DNA of 64,000 nucleotides from Combretum micranthum (taxonomy: Eukaryota; Streptophyta; Magnoliopsida; Myrtales; Combretaceae): the NCBI GenBank assembly GCA_024138025.1, contig JAMXBD010000712.1, positions 372,001 through 436,000 on the forward strand. The letters are read 5' to 3'. How positions within the stretch are numbered: the first letter of the stretch is position 1; each line of letters begins with the position of its first letter. The notes beneath the pieces are model-generated. The model searched no databases. It was not told the DNA's origin and saw only the letters and a program-made list of their open reading frames with translations. Of this stretch, positions 1 through 10,047 are shown piece after piece. A program made the translations under genes and the position numbers.

Positions 1-2
1 TC

Positions 3-137
3 AATGAAGTTGAAGCCCTTAACCATGAAGGTTTCGAGAGAAGAAACAGGAAAAGGAAGAACACGGAAATAAAAGCTCTTTCTCCAGTTGGCAGACCAGA
101 TGGACAATTTATGCAGTACATTCATACATGCAAATGA
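3..137 (+). CDS. possible 3'-terminal exon of a gene entering from the left (uncertain)
   Basis: A frame is open from the window edge for 44 codons and ends in TGA at 135-137. It is rich in basic residues early (FERRNRKRKN) and ends GRPDGQFMQYIHTCK. I do not recognise a family. An open run of this length is expected by chance in roughly one frame in eight, so the support is weak. The sequence after the stop looks like 3'UTR or intergenic DNA. Confidence 0.22.
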   Translation, partial: NEVEALNHEGFERRNRKRKNTEIKALSPVGRPDGQFMQYIHTCK

Positions 138-857
138 CAATCAATCATTTCAATGAGGCTGTTGCATGTTATTTGCCACATATATCCAATTCATTTTCAA
201 AGTTCTGTTGCTTGGTGGTGTGCACGCATCATTTGCCTTGTAGATCCGGTCTACACAGGCTCACATGTCCCGTCGACTATTCAAGATAAGAACAATAAGC
301 ATGCCAAATGCTTAAGATCTTGTGAAAGATCAAACAATGTGCATCAGAGAGTTTGTTCTCGGCAGCATAAAGGGGTTTGTGATGCCACCATGAAGTTTTC
401 AACCTCAAGTGAAGTGCATGATTTCAGTTTCTTTATATGTAAACTACAAGCAAGGAAAGTGATCATGTAGGCAAGCTTTTCCACATTAAGGACATGCAAA
501 CCATGTAGATTTCTATGAAGGTAATTCAGGATTTCTCATATTATACAGTAAAGTAATCCGGCGGAAATACCACAAATGCTGACACGTAGAAACAAGATCG
601 TGTCAAATATACCTCCCCACACCACCACCACCCACAAAAAAAAAAAAAAAAAAAAAAACAAAAAATAAAGAATGACATGCTGGATCTACTATATAACTAC
701 ACGATAAAGCATACCTGCACCTGCACATCTCTACGTCGCCCGTTTAATCTTTGGACGCTAGCCTTTTCGTAATGGGTCGGCCTAAAACCATCAGAATAAG
801 ATGATCTGTCTAAAAAGGACCTAAATTGATCCCTTCCTTGGCGTCTTACAATTCAAG
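138..857. other. intergenic / 3' flank of the minus-strand gene
   Basis: No convincing coding signal. It contains an A-run at about 636-658 after a CCACCACC stretch, and the 3'UTR of the minus-strand gene must lie in its right part, directly left of 858. The 105-codon frame at 153-470 has no domain-like composition. Confidence 0.5.
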
Positions 858-2692
858 CTATCTTGCACATAATAGATTGAGCAAGACATGAGCCAACATG
901 AGATCCACAAAATACTGGTGCCCAATTTCACCATCCTTCCACTTCATCTTTGCTGGAGCTCGGCCATAATGGACACCGTCATTGCACCGGTTATCATAAT
1001 GCCATGGAAAGGTCAAATCAAAATTGTCTACCACCCCAGAAATCAGTCCAGCTTGCCTAAATTTATCAATGACCACGCTGTTCATCACCTCCATCTTGTT
1101 AGGATTGAATGCAAGTGACCGTGCATATCCACCAGTAGCTATGGTGGTCCGGTAAAATATCTTTGGCAACCGCAAACCCCTATTTTTCACTGTATCCATC
1201 AACTCTGCCCAAAAGGATGCTGCATAGGATGCCCCTTTGATGAAATGTCTTATGTTAGTCCATTTAACGCCATCATGCAAGCCAGAGTTCATGATTATAC
1301 TATCTGGAACATTGTCTTCAGAGAAGTATTTCTTCAACAAATTCCGGAATCTCTCATCTTGAAGAGAATTCAAACCTTCATAATTTTTTGTTTCATTCCA
1401 ATGACCATTAAAGATGCTTGTGATCCGAACTGACTGTGATGGATCTTTTGGGTTTGAAAAGTTCCAATCAAACCTTCGAGGAACTGCTGGTATTTCAGGC
1501 AAATCAAGGATAAAATTTAGCATATTCCTTATAGTATCAACATGATTTGAATCACCCCAGAAGAAAATCCACCTATTCTTCAAGCAATTCCATGCGACCT
1601 CAGAGGAGAATATCCTAAAGGAACAATGTGTAGAGTATACCCAACCATTGCTCTCCAACACTCCCAAAGAACCATCGCACCAAGGTCTTTGGCACTGAAA
1701 ACTTGGGTTAAGGCATCGGTACCTCCCATCGTTGCTAATTACACAAGAATCATTCCTTCCATGCCGGGTCCATCTTCCAGACCAAACATCTTTGGAGAAA
1801 TCAGAAAACTGACAATAATGCAGCTCAGGCAGACGAGCGTTGGTCTTATAAAACCTAACTGACAAGTTCCTGAGCTCCCGGTCAAACACAAACCGCCATG
1901 GTGTGAATTTGAGACCTTCATAATGTCTGTAAAGCAGTATGATTGTAAATTTGTAGACGCCCACAAAATTAGGATGAACTTGAAGCGAAACTGAATACGT
2001 CCCATTACCAAAATCTCTCACTGGGGGCCTAGATTTCCATGAATCTCCCGAAAGGTCAGTCTCAAAGTAATCCCCACCGAAACATCGAGGATTCCCCAAA
2101 CCATCCAAGGCAGTGAAACTAAATTCATGGATATCCCCAGCAGACAATTCAATCGAATGCTGACCATCCAATCCCTGAATCACAATCTCTTCGGTCCTAG
2201 AATCTTTACATGGCTCACCTCCAGGAGCGGACCACTTAACCAAAAGATTGTCTGAAAAGTGGGGCTCTATTTCAGAGGAAACCCAATTTAAAACCCCATT
2301 ACTGGCAACCTTCTTAATCACAACTTCTGGTTCCATTTTTGTGGAGAAGATTCATTAACAACACCAGTTGAATTAAAGCTACCATCTCCAGTCACATTAC
2401 TTGACAAATCAATAACACTAATATTGGAGGTTATGGAGGTGAACTCATGATAGTTATGGGTTTTGTTTGGAATGAGAAATTCCGAATTAAGCACCAAAGT
2501 TGAAACCTTGACGCCTGTGTAACCTTCGTCAGATCTCCAAGTATTTAAAAATGTCACAATCGTACAACCATCTAAGCTCCAAACAACCACCATCATAGCA
2601 AAAACTAATGCCGTTAAAAACCCAAACCTCCATTGAAGTAAAGATGAAGATGACCTGAAAAACCATTGATATCCCAGAACTTTTTCCGGCAT
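858..2692 (-). CDS. filamin-repeat plus NXPE/PC-esterase domain membrane protein, with a frameshift
   Basis: Single coding exon read from 2692 to 858. The start MPEKVLG at 2692 is the first ATG after a strong intron acceptor (TTGCTTGTAG, AG at 2716-2717). Domains in order: short cytosolic N-terminus; one membrane anchor (FGFLTALVFAMMVVVWSL, about residues 27-44) giving a type II topology, probably Golgi; an Asn-rich linker with several N-x-S/T sites; an Ig-like filamin/ABP280-type domain (around WSAPGG, FGNGTYSVSLQV); and an NXPE-type PC-esterase (SGNH-like) domain with the serine motif WGDSNH and, near the C-terminus, DGVHYG, the expected Asp-x-x-His pair. Plant members are single-pass proteins of about 600 residues and the total here agrees. 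The frame breaks at an A5 run (2336-2340 on the plus strand): the anchor and linker are in one frame, filamin and esterase in another, one base apart. Either an inactivating 1-nt deletion or an assembly error. Substrate unknown; relatives act as acyl-transferases/esterases. Confidence 0.8.
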
Positions 2693-2715
2693 TTTCAATC
2701 CAAACTCACCAAGAA

Positions 2716-2826
2716 CTACAAGCAACCAACAAAAAAAAAAAAAAAAATCTTCTCAATACAGCACACGACAAGTTGAAAACATTAAAACAACATGCAATAG
2801 AACAAAAGGTGGAAATTCATACTTAC
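2716..2826 (-). other. 5'UTR intron of the filamin/NXPE gene
   Basis: On the minus strand the donor is CCCA|GTAAGTATG (GT at 2826-2825). The acceptor follows a T-run and reads TTGCTTGTAG (AG at 2717-2716). The intron is 111 nt and lies just before the start codon at 2692. The leader exon to its right (2827 to about 2955) reads as a CT-rich 5'UTR on the minus strand (TCTCCTCTCTCTTCTCTCC), typical of plant leaders. No clear TATA box was seen upstream. Confidence 0.65.
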
Positions 2827-3994
2827 TGGGTGTTTGTGTATAATCCAAAAAGTTTTGTTAGTTAGAGGTTGTTGGAATGGAGCTTAATAGGTCCAGGAAA
2901 GTGGGGAAAAGCAGGAGAGGAGAGAAGAGAGAGGAGAAACAGAGAGATGATATTGTTATGATGATGATAATGTGTTTACGTACAATAGTCTCTACGGGCT
3001 TTTACCATTGTGGGTGGAGATGGAAAGTGGTTTGTTTCTAATTCAGTATTGTGCTTATGCTGTCTTCTTCTTCCTCTTTTTCTATTTTCCTTTCTCTTCT
3101 ACCTCAATTCTCCTTCCAGTCTTATGCAAGCTGTCTCCTTGTTATTCTCACCCCCGTGGACCTACCTAAATATGTACAATTTTAGACCTAGAATAGCAAA
3201 AATTAAATTTAGCATTTATCTCTTTATCTACCTATATATTAATCTATACCAATTCCAATTATTATATATGTATATATTACTATTAGAAAATATACCAAAA
3301 TGCATTTGGTTTGCTGGAAAGTTTTTTATTTTTACTAAGATCAAAATAAATTAACTAATAAAATTTACGTAAATAATTCAAAAATCATCTTAATTTGTGA
3401 CATAACTAAAATTTACAGGAGCTAGATTTTATTTGGGGGGTACAAAGTTCATATGCAATATGTTTTTCTCGGACTTTTAAAATTATATTTTATTCCTCTG
3501 GATTGCGGAATTTTTTTTTTTAGTTTAATAAATAAAGTATAAATATGGTATTTGATTTTGGCATATGATTTTTATTTGCTACTGTAAAAAACTATTTGAA
3601 ATTTAAAAATTATACCTTAATTTTATCTAATTTTACAATTAACTGCTAAATTTCACTAATCATTGTACAATTAACAACCTTATATGTTTTTATTCAAAAC
3701 CATAAAATGACATCGAAATTATTGATATTTTTAACCTAACATAATTAATTATAGAAATATATTAAATTTAGGTACAAAACATGGTATTTATCATTAAATA
3801 AAAAAAAAATAAGTCAAATTTTATAGAGAATTATTGGGTATTAAATTTGATAAGTTGTATAGCATATACTTAGATCTTTGTATTTTGCTATCTTAATTTA
3901 GCAAGTAAAAAAAAAAAATCGTAAAAACGAAAGGGAAAAACAATTTTTACTTGAAATTTGATATATGAAAATTATCTAATCCTTATATAATCTT

Positions 3995-4160
3995 ATTCCA
4001 TTTCCAACCTATCTGTTTAGATCAATGCTTATCTCTATGTTGGCCTATGAATTATTTCCATCTTTACTTTGGTTTTTATTCCATTTCCAACCTATCTGTT
4101 TAGATCAATGCTTATCTCTATGTTGGCCTATGAATTATTTCCATCTTTACTTTGGTTTTA
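3995..4160. repeat. 83-bp direct tandem duplication
   Basis: Unit 1 is 3995-4077 and unit 2 is 4078-4160. They are identical except at the last base. Each begins ATTCCATTTCCAACC and ends CTTTACTTTGGTTTT. No third unit. The near-identity in noncoding DNA implies a recent duplication. Confidence 0.9.
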
Positions 4161-5728
4161 AGCAGCCAGGCGCCGCTTCTATTGGCATATGTGGTAGAGT
4201 AGAGTGTCATTAATATTTTTCACTCCTCATAAATGAATGAGTTATATATGTGGATTCACCTATACTGCTGTTTTAAGTATTATTTAAAGTAATGAATACT
4301 TCAATTTATAAAACAGGTGAAAACGTGTCGTCGTGTTCAATTTTTTTTTTTTTTTTTTAAAGAAGGAAAATCATGTAACAATAACCCTTCTTCTGGGGCA
4401 ATCTAGGATCACAACACATTCCCTCTGCCTTTCATTCCGCTAACAAGTCATCAGGAACAAATATCAAATGGGTGAACGGTTGGTAATATGCATCCGTGAT
4501 ATCAATTTTTCTTTAATGCAAAAACTGTATTAGATTCTTTTCTTTTTTCCTTGTTTGACTTTATTTTGATTTATGGATCATAACCTTAATAATTAGTTAC
4601 TTATATAATTTAAGTGATTTTTTTTTTATTTATCAGTGCCATAAAAGCATAAATACATATTAATGAATAAATATATAAAAGGATAAAATATGTGTAAAGC
4701 ATTACTTTTGTTATGTATCTACGCATGGTAGGGTATCCTCTAGCTTTTGCCTATTACAATCAGCAAAATCCTTTTTCATCTAGTAATAATAAACATAAAA
4801 AAATATATAAATATTTATTAACTATTGACTCTACTGAATGAATAACATCATAATAAAATTATTATTTATAAGTAATGAAATAGTTTTGTTTGTTAATTTT
4901 TTGTTTAAATGAATATTTGGGAATAAAATATATTTTAATATTAAAATACTAATAATAAGTTTGAGTAATGAACATCTATTCAATATTTTTATAATAAAAT
5001 AATTAACGGAATTACTATTTTAGTTAACTAAACATTATTAATTGTTATAACCTATTATAAGAAATGAGACTAGTAAAATTGCTATCTCCTTAAGTAAACA
5101 AGTACTTGGTCTTCAATATTTATTTTTATTTATATATAACTATTTAATTTGTTATACTAAGTTTTAAGTAAACCGTACTCCTCGTCCCCTCATGACATTT
5201 TGATGTGAATGAACGAAGTTTATTCTTATAAAGCTTTAACATCATTAAGATTTAAATAGAGTTAAAACGTTAATGATTTATATATAAATATAGGTTATAA
5301 TAAAGCCCTGTGCATTTATTCAAGAAGAAACAAAAGAAAATGAAGTGGTTGATAGATATAGGTAAAAAGAGGGGGGAAAAATGTACAGACGAGTAAAGCT
5401 GTCGATCGACAAATGATTAATTCCAACGAGAATGAGGAAACGAGGAGGACGGTGGCAGATGGACAAAATCTGTCGGCAGGCTAAAATGACCTTGGAGTTC
5501 ATATATAAACATCTCAAAAAGGCAACCGACCGCAAAACAAAGGAAATATCACCTCTCCAGTCTCCAACGATTTAAAAAGATACAATCTCTTTTTTTTTCT
5601 TTTCCATTTTTACCATTACACGATGATGAGGATCTTGAATCCCTATTTTAAAAGTTCAGAAATAATACAGTTAGTTTCCGGATCTGCCCGGATGTTTGGG
5701 TTTTTTATATGTATGCGTATCAAATTTG

Positions 5729-5790
5729 ATATATATATATATATATATAAATATATATAATTTATATTTATATTATATTTATATTTAATC
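5729..5790. repeat. AT microsatellite and TTTATA-type simple repeat
   Basis: A perfect (AT)n run starting at 5730 passes into an imperfect ATATTT/TATATT tract. Low-complexity DNA. Confidence 0.85.
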
Positions 5791-6649
5791 TAATTGATTT
5801 TTCATAAGAAGTGTCAATTTTTTTTTATATACTTCTATTTATTGATAAATAATTTACTAAAAAAGGTTTGAAAAATATATATGTATCTGTCAGAAAAAGT
5901 TAATCAAATAGACCCTACAAGTATATGAGCAGATATGATTTATTTAAAATAGAGATATATTGTATATGTAAAAAAACAAAATTACATATTAAACATATGA
6001 TATTTATAAAAATATAAAATCATATTATAAATATACAATATATATATTCAAAATAAAAATGTATGAAGAAGGCATTTACAATAATATTTAAATAATTATT
6101 TTTATATAATTAATATTTATATAAATAAATTTGCCAGCAATGAATAGATAAATATTTGGGTGCATGGGATCAACGTCATCTGGATTTTATATTAATGAAT
6201 GGCTGGCAGCAAATCGTAGGTGTATTGGCTGAGCCACAGGGCTTTCATGTGAATGTGTTGAATCTGTCGCGAATTGTGATCGCGATGTGGTTAGATTGCC
6301 TAATAAATCCTAATCATCATGTTAAGGTTTCCTTTATTAATTAGTTGAAGTGATAGGTTCATTTAGATTTAGTTAGACTAGACATAATATAAGGAACATC
6401 TTAAATGCATTCTCGTATTTAATTTCAATCAGAATCATTTCAGATGGTAGATTTTCAGTTATGATAATTGTCTCCGGAAGTCGTATTTTTCCGTTGGCAT
6501 CTAGTCTTACAATATATGTGCAGAATTACAGTATACTTAGAAAATGCTAACAAGTGTTGCCACGTCCAGAGCCTTTAGTAGCAATGAGATATACACACAC
6601 ACGCATTATATATAAATTGACAGATATGGTTAGCATAATTAAGTAAAAA

Positions 6650-6654
6650 CTTTT
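6650..6654. repeat. target-site duplication, left copy (CTTTT)
   Basis: CTTTT directly before the TG of the 5' LTR matches CTTTT at 21726-21730 directly after the CA of the 3' LTR. This fixes both ends of the element. Confidence 0.9.
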
Positions 6655-7307
6655 TGTAGATGTACAAGTTTGATTACAAAGGCCTTGAGCTTAATTCTTA
6701 TTTGGATTTAACTCTTTGGGCTAATGTGATAGGGCTTAAAGAATTAAACCCAATTCAATTGGGATGATCATGGGAGTTTTGGCATGGAAGGCTTGGAGTA
6801 GGGCCCGTTGGAATTGGCCTGCCCAATTCCAACCTTTCTCAAATTGGCTCACACACATTGAAAATGAAGGCTTTGATGGGCCTGGGTCCATAAGGGAGCC
6901 CATATTCATATCCATAATGAGAGGGACTCATCCTGGCATTTGGTTGTCTGTCTCATCTAACGGACGACATCGACGGCCAGATTCTCTATAAATACCTTAG
7001 TCCTTACCTCATTTGGAGAAGGTGAAATCTTGGACAAACGCCGTCGTGCTGCCGGATTTCCGTCTTGGTGAATCAAACATTTAATTTACTCAAGAACATA
7101 CACGAACACATAGTACTCAGTGAGGTTGATGCTATTTAGCTCCCTCGCCTGTCACACGTGTGTTAGAGCCTATTGAGATTGCCTACTCCTCCTCCTTACA
7201 CAAGACTCTCTTGATCATCCTATCACGTGTTGTTTCCCTAGGTCACGCGTAGCGCGATAGTCATGCGACACGCACGTGATCGTTGCATCCGGGTTCATAC
7301 CCACACA
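6655..7307 (+). repeat. 5' LTR of Tat1
   Basis: Starts TGTAGATGTACAAG and ends TTCATACCCACACA; 653 bp. It matches 21080-21725 along its whole length with clustered substitutions around 6860-6975 and a few short indels. It holds the promoter of the genomic transcript. Confidence 0.95.
6987..6994 (+). promoter_or_regulatory. TATA box in the 5' LTR
   Basis: TATAAATA in the context TTCTCTATAAATACC, conserved in the 3' LTR at 21407-21414. Transcription should start about 30 bp downstream. The U3 would then be about 360 bp. Confidence 0.65.
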
Positions 7308-7330
7308 TTTTTGGCGACTCCACTGGGGAC
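7308..7330 (+). other. primer-binding site region of Tat1
   Basis: Directly after the 5' LTR comes TTTTTGGCGACTCCACTGGG. A TGGCGACTC-type sequence here is usual in Tat/Ogre elements, where an Arg tRNA has been described as primer. The tRNA assignment is by family knowledge; I did not match it to a tRNA. Confidence 0.6.
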
Positions 7331-7351
7331 AGGGAAATCAACACTTGTGTG

Positions 7352-8875
7352 ATGGCACCTCCAAGGAAGAGACCTACCGATCCCACTGAGGGTACAACTC
7401 AAGAACTTAATGTTGATCCCGAGGCTATTGAACATGATATGCCAGCACTTGAGGATGTGAACCAACCTGCTGGTGCTCAAATAGACAATGCTACGATCTT
7501 GCGTGCTGTGCAAGAAAATACCAAACAAGTCAATCAATCAATGCAAGAGTCTGCAAAACAATTCCAACAATTCATGACAATATTTGCTCAGTACCTGCCT
7601 GGAATAGCTGCTATTGCTGCTACGCAACAAGGTGCGACTTCGTCGAACCCTATTGTTGTTGCGCAACAACGCGCTTCTCAGGCACCTCAAGTTGCTCGAC
7701 CTGTTGATCCTCTTCCTACTCCTGAACATGACACTATTGGAAGTAGGGAGCAAGCCCCTCCGTTGGAGCCTATAGTTACACAATTGCCTGTACCTCAGGT
7801 AGTGAACTGGAATTCAGTTAGGAGGACCCACAACTTCCCAGCCTACAGTACATGTTCAACCCGGAGGATCTTCATCCTCACAGACTACGCCACAGATTGT
7901 CATTGGTGGACCTGCTGCTCAACCAAATACAACTCCACTCCAGACTGTCACTCCTGCTACACCAGTTGAAGTTACTACTTCAACTCCTAAAGTTACTTTC
8001 GTCACAAAGGAAGATCTAGACACGTACTTGAGGGAAATACAAGCTAAGTCTGATGTGGGAGTATTGGATCTCAAACTCCCATACAATCAACGTATTGCTG
8101 CTAAGCCATACCCTCAAGACTATGTGACTCCCAAATTCATGCTATTTAATGGTAAGAAAGGAAGTGCCAAGGAACATTTGTTGAAGTTCATTGAAACGCT
8201 AGAGGTTTACGGATTTGATGATGATCTCAAGTTGAAAGAATTTTTAAGTCCCTTACAGAGAAAGCGTACACATGGTACGTTAACCTTCCTCCTGGATCAG
8301 TAGATTCATGGGCAACTATGTGCAAGATGTTCCTAGAGAAGTTCTTCTCCACACAGGAACGAGTGACCTTGACTGATATGGGACGGATTCGCCAGAAGCC
8401 CAAGGAAGACTTGATGGATTATATTGAGCGTTTCAGGGAACGTTCACTAGACATCCAAGACATATGTGACGAAAGAGAGCTGGTGAAAATTTGCATCCAA
8501 GGCATGTTCACCGAATATGCGGTACACCTGGAAAATCTCTCTTTAGCCTCATTCTCCACTTTGGTTGAGAATGCGCGAAGGACTAATAATTCTGTCATGC
8601 GACAGAGAGGAGGAAGCGTGAATTTTAACAAAAGAGGACCGTCTGTGAATGCAACTCAAAGTGAGGATCCCAAAGATGAGAAGAAACGAAGAGTTGAAAA
8701 GTCTGGACGTGAGAGAACAAAGGAAGTGCCAACATATCCTTGTTCGATGGGAAAAGTGCATGCTATGCTCGATCAATGGTTGAGAGATGGAAATCTTAAG
8801 CTCCCGAGGGTAGAGCGTTTACCAACCAAGAGGAGAGGAATGATCCCAAGTTTTGTAGGTTCCACAGGATTGTAG
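7352..8875 (+). pseudogene. gag: Tat1 gag (capsid/nucleocapsid), frameshifted
   Basis: Begins MAPPRKRPTDPTEG at 7352. The retrotransposon gag domain follows, with recognisable stretches KPYPQDYVTPKF, KEHLLKFIETLEVYGF and MDYIERFRERSLDI. The frame moves at least three times: between about 7806 and 7970, near 8240-8262 (the abandoned frame stops at TAG 8301), and near 8815-8850, where reading passes into the protease frame. The nucleocapsid end has a C-x2-H-x4-H-x4-C cluster (codons at 8854, 8863, 8878, 8893). Gag would assemble virus-like particles; this copy cannot make an intact one. The breaks look like ordinary decay, because they fall inside conserved gag sequence rather than at domain borders. 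Confidence 0.85.
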
Positions 8876-9969
8876 GCCATCCTACTAGGGATTGTTTTAC
8901 TTTGAAGAGAATTTTCAACGAAAGAGTGCAGAGTGGAGAGCTTGTTATTGAAAATAATGATGTTAGGAACAATCCACTTCCAACCCATAACAATCAGCGT
9001 GGTGCTGTCAACGTCGTTATTCATGATCCTGCCATGGTCGAGGCCAGTGATACACCACTTACTGAGGCAAGTAACACAAAAGGAAAACAACATGTAATTG
9101 AGGAAAATGATTGTGCACCCATTGCTGCGGCGCTTTTGAAGACTTCAAATTTTAGAAATTTCTTTGATCTACTTGGCTTTGATGAGAAGGCAAGGCTTGC
9201 AGCAGCAACTATGCTCGCGCAAATTTCCGAGGGACAATATGCCGAGTGTAGTGCAGCGCAGCCAGTCAAAAGAATGGCTCGAGCGCATGAAAATGCAATC
9301 TTGTTCACTGATGCAGATATGTGTGTAGACGGTCCAAATCACAATCGACCATTATATGTGGAGGGCACACTTAATGGCTATCCAGTTAAGAGGACATTCA
9401 TTGACGCTGGTTCTTCTCTCAACATCATGCCTAAGACTACATTTGAAGCTGCCGGTATTGACTATCGTCGTTTGGTGAGGCAACCCATTTCAGTTAATGG
9501 CTTTAGTCATACTACAACAAAGACCATTGGAAGAGTTAATGTTGATCTTAAGATTGGGCCTATCCGTGGTAGTGTTACTTTTCACGTGATTGATGCGCCT
9601 GTGTCCTACCACCTCTTGATAGGTAGGAAATGGCTGCACGATCACAATTTAGTGCCATCAACGATGCATCAATGTATCAAAGGACATTGGAAAGGGAAGG
9701 ATGTATTTATTCCTGCTACAAAGAATCCCTTCGAGCACGATGAGGCAAATTTCATTGAATCTACCTTCTTCAATGAGTACTCGGATGAAGGTGAGACAGC
9801 TATTGCTAGAGCTTCAGGTGTACCATTACCCACTTGGGAAGAAATTCAAGAGGGTCAACAAAAGAAGAGAAAAATGCGTGGTTGTCGAGGAGGTAAAAAG
9901 AAGAACAAGCAAGCTGACGCTGTTGAAAGTTATGTTAGAGAGGATGGGCGAAGAGTATATCTCTTATGA
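8839..9969 (+). CDS. pro: Tat1 aspartic protease region (upstream part of pol)
   Basis: Open frame running from the nucleocapsid zinc cluster through a retropepsin-like domain to TGA at 9967-9969. The active-site motif is FIDAGSS (Asp codon at 9403), a D-A-G variant of D-T/S-G. The later motif YHLLIGRKWLHDHN is the conserved second half of Tat proteases. A basic Lys/Arg-rich tail (KKRKMRGCRGGKKKNK) follows. The protein would release gag and pol products. The next ORF (RT onward) is in the same frame, separated only by this stop. Confidence 0.85.
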   Translation, partial: NDPKFCRFHRIVGHPTRDCFTLKRIFNERVQSGELVIENNDVRNNPLPTHNNQRGAVNVVIHDPAMVEASDTPLTEASNTKGKQHVIEENDCAPIAAALLKTSNFRNFFDLLGFDEKARLAAATMLAQISEGQYAECSAAQPVKRMARAHENAILFTDADMCVDGPNHNRPLYVEGTLNGYPVKRTFIDAGSSLNIMPKTTFEAAGIDYRRLVRQPISVNGFSHTTTKTIGRVNVDLKIGPIRGSVTFHVIDAPVSYHLLIGRKWLHDHNLVPSTMHQCIKGHWKGKDVFIPATKNPFEHDEANFIESTFFNEYSDEGETAIARASGVPLPTWEEIQEGQQKKRKMRGCRGGKKKNKQADAVESYVREDGRRVYLL

Positions 9970-9979
9970 CGGTTTCCAG
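9893..9979 (+). other. candidate 87-nt intron, or leaky stop, between protease and RT
   Basis: Donor GAG|GTAAAAAG (GT at 9893), a possible branch site GCTGACG and acceptor GGTTTCCAG (AG at 9978-9979). The length is a multiple of three, so removal would drop the TGA at 9967 and keep frame with RT. Ogre elements are known to have an intron in this place. Alternatively the stop context TGA CGG resembles known leaky UGA stops. Neither is proven. Confidence 0.4.
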
Positions 9980-10047
9980 GGTCTAAGGAAGTTTGTTCTT
10001 CTTCAGACCCTGTACCGATTCAAGAAATTCAACCCGCCCCTCAACAA

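Larger units (their letters stand above)
2960..6649. other. AT-rich intergenic DNA
   Basis: No gene supported. It holds the presumed promoter of the minus-strand gene at its left end, an 83-bp tandem duplication, an AT microsatellite and many A/T runs. A less AT-rich patch at 6150-6345 has a 62-codon open frame (MGAWDQRHLDFILMNGW...) that I cannot assign; it may be a relic of a mobile element. Confidence 0.5.

Noticed and set aside
153..470. 105-codon plus-strand frame near the left edge
   Set aside because: No domain, composition like noncoding DNA, and it lies in the 3' flank of the minus-strand gene.
1739..2011. 90-codon minus frame inside the filamin/NXPE gene
   Set aside because: Shadow of the real frame, which is far longer and contains recognised domains.
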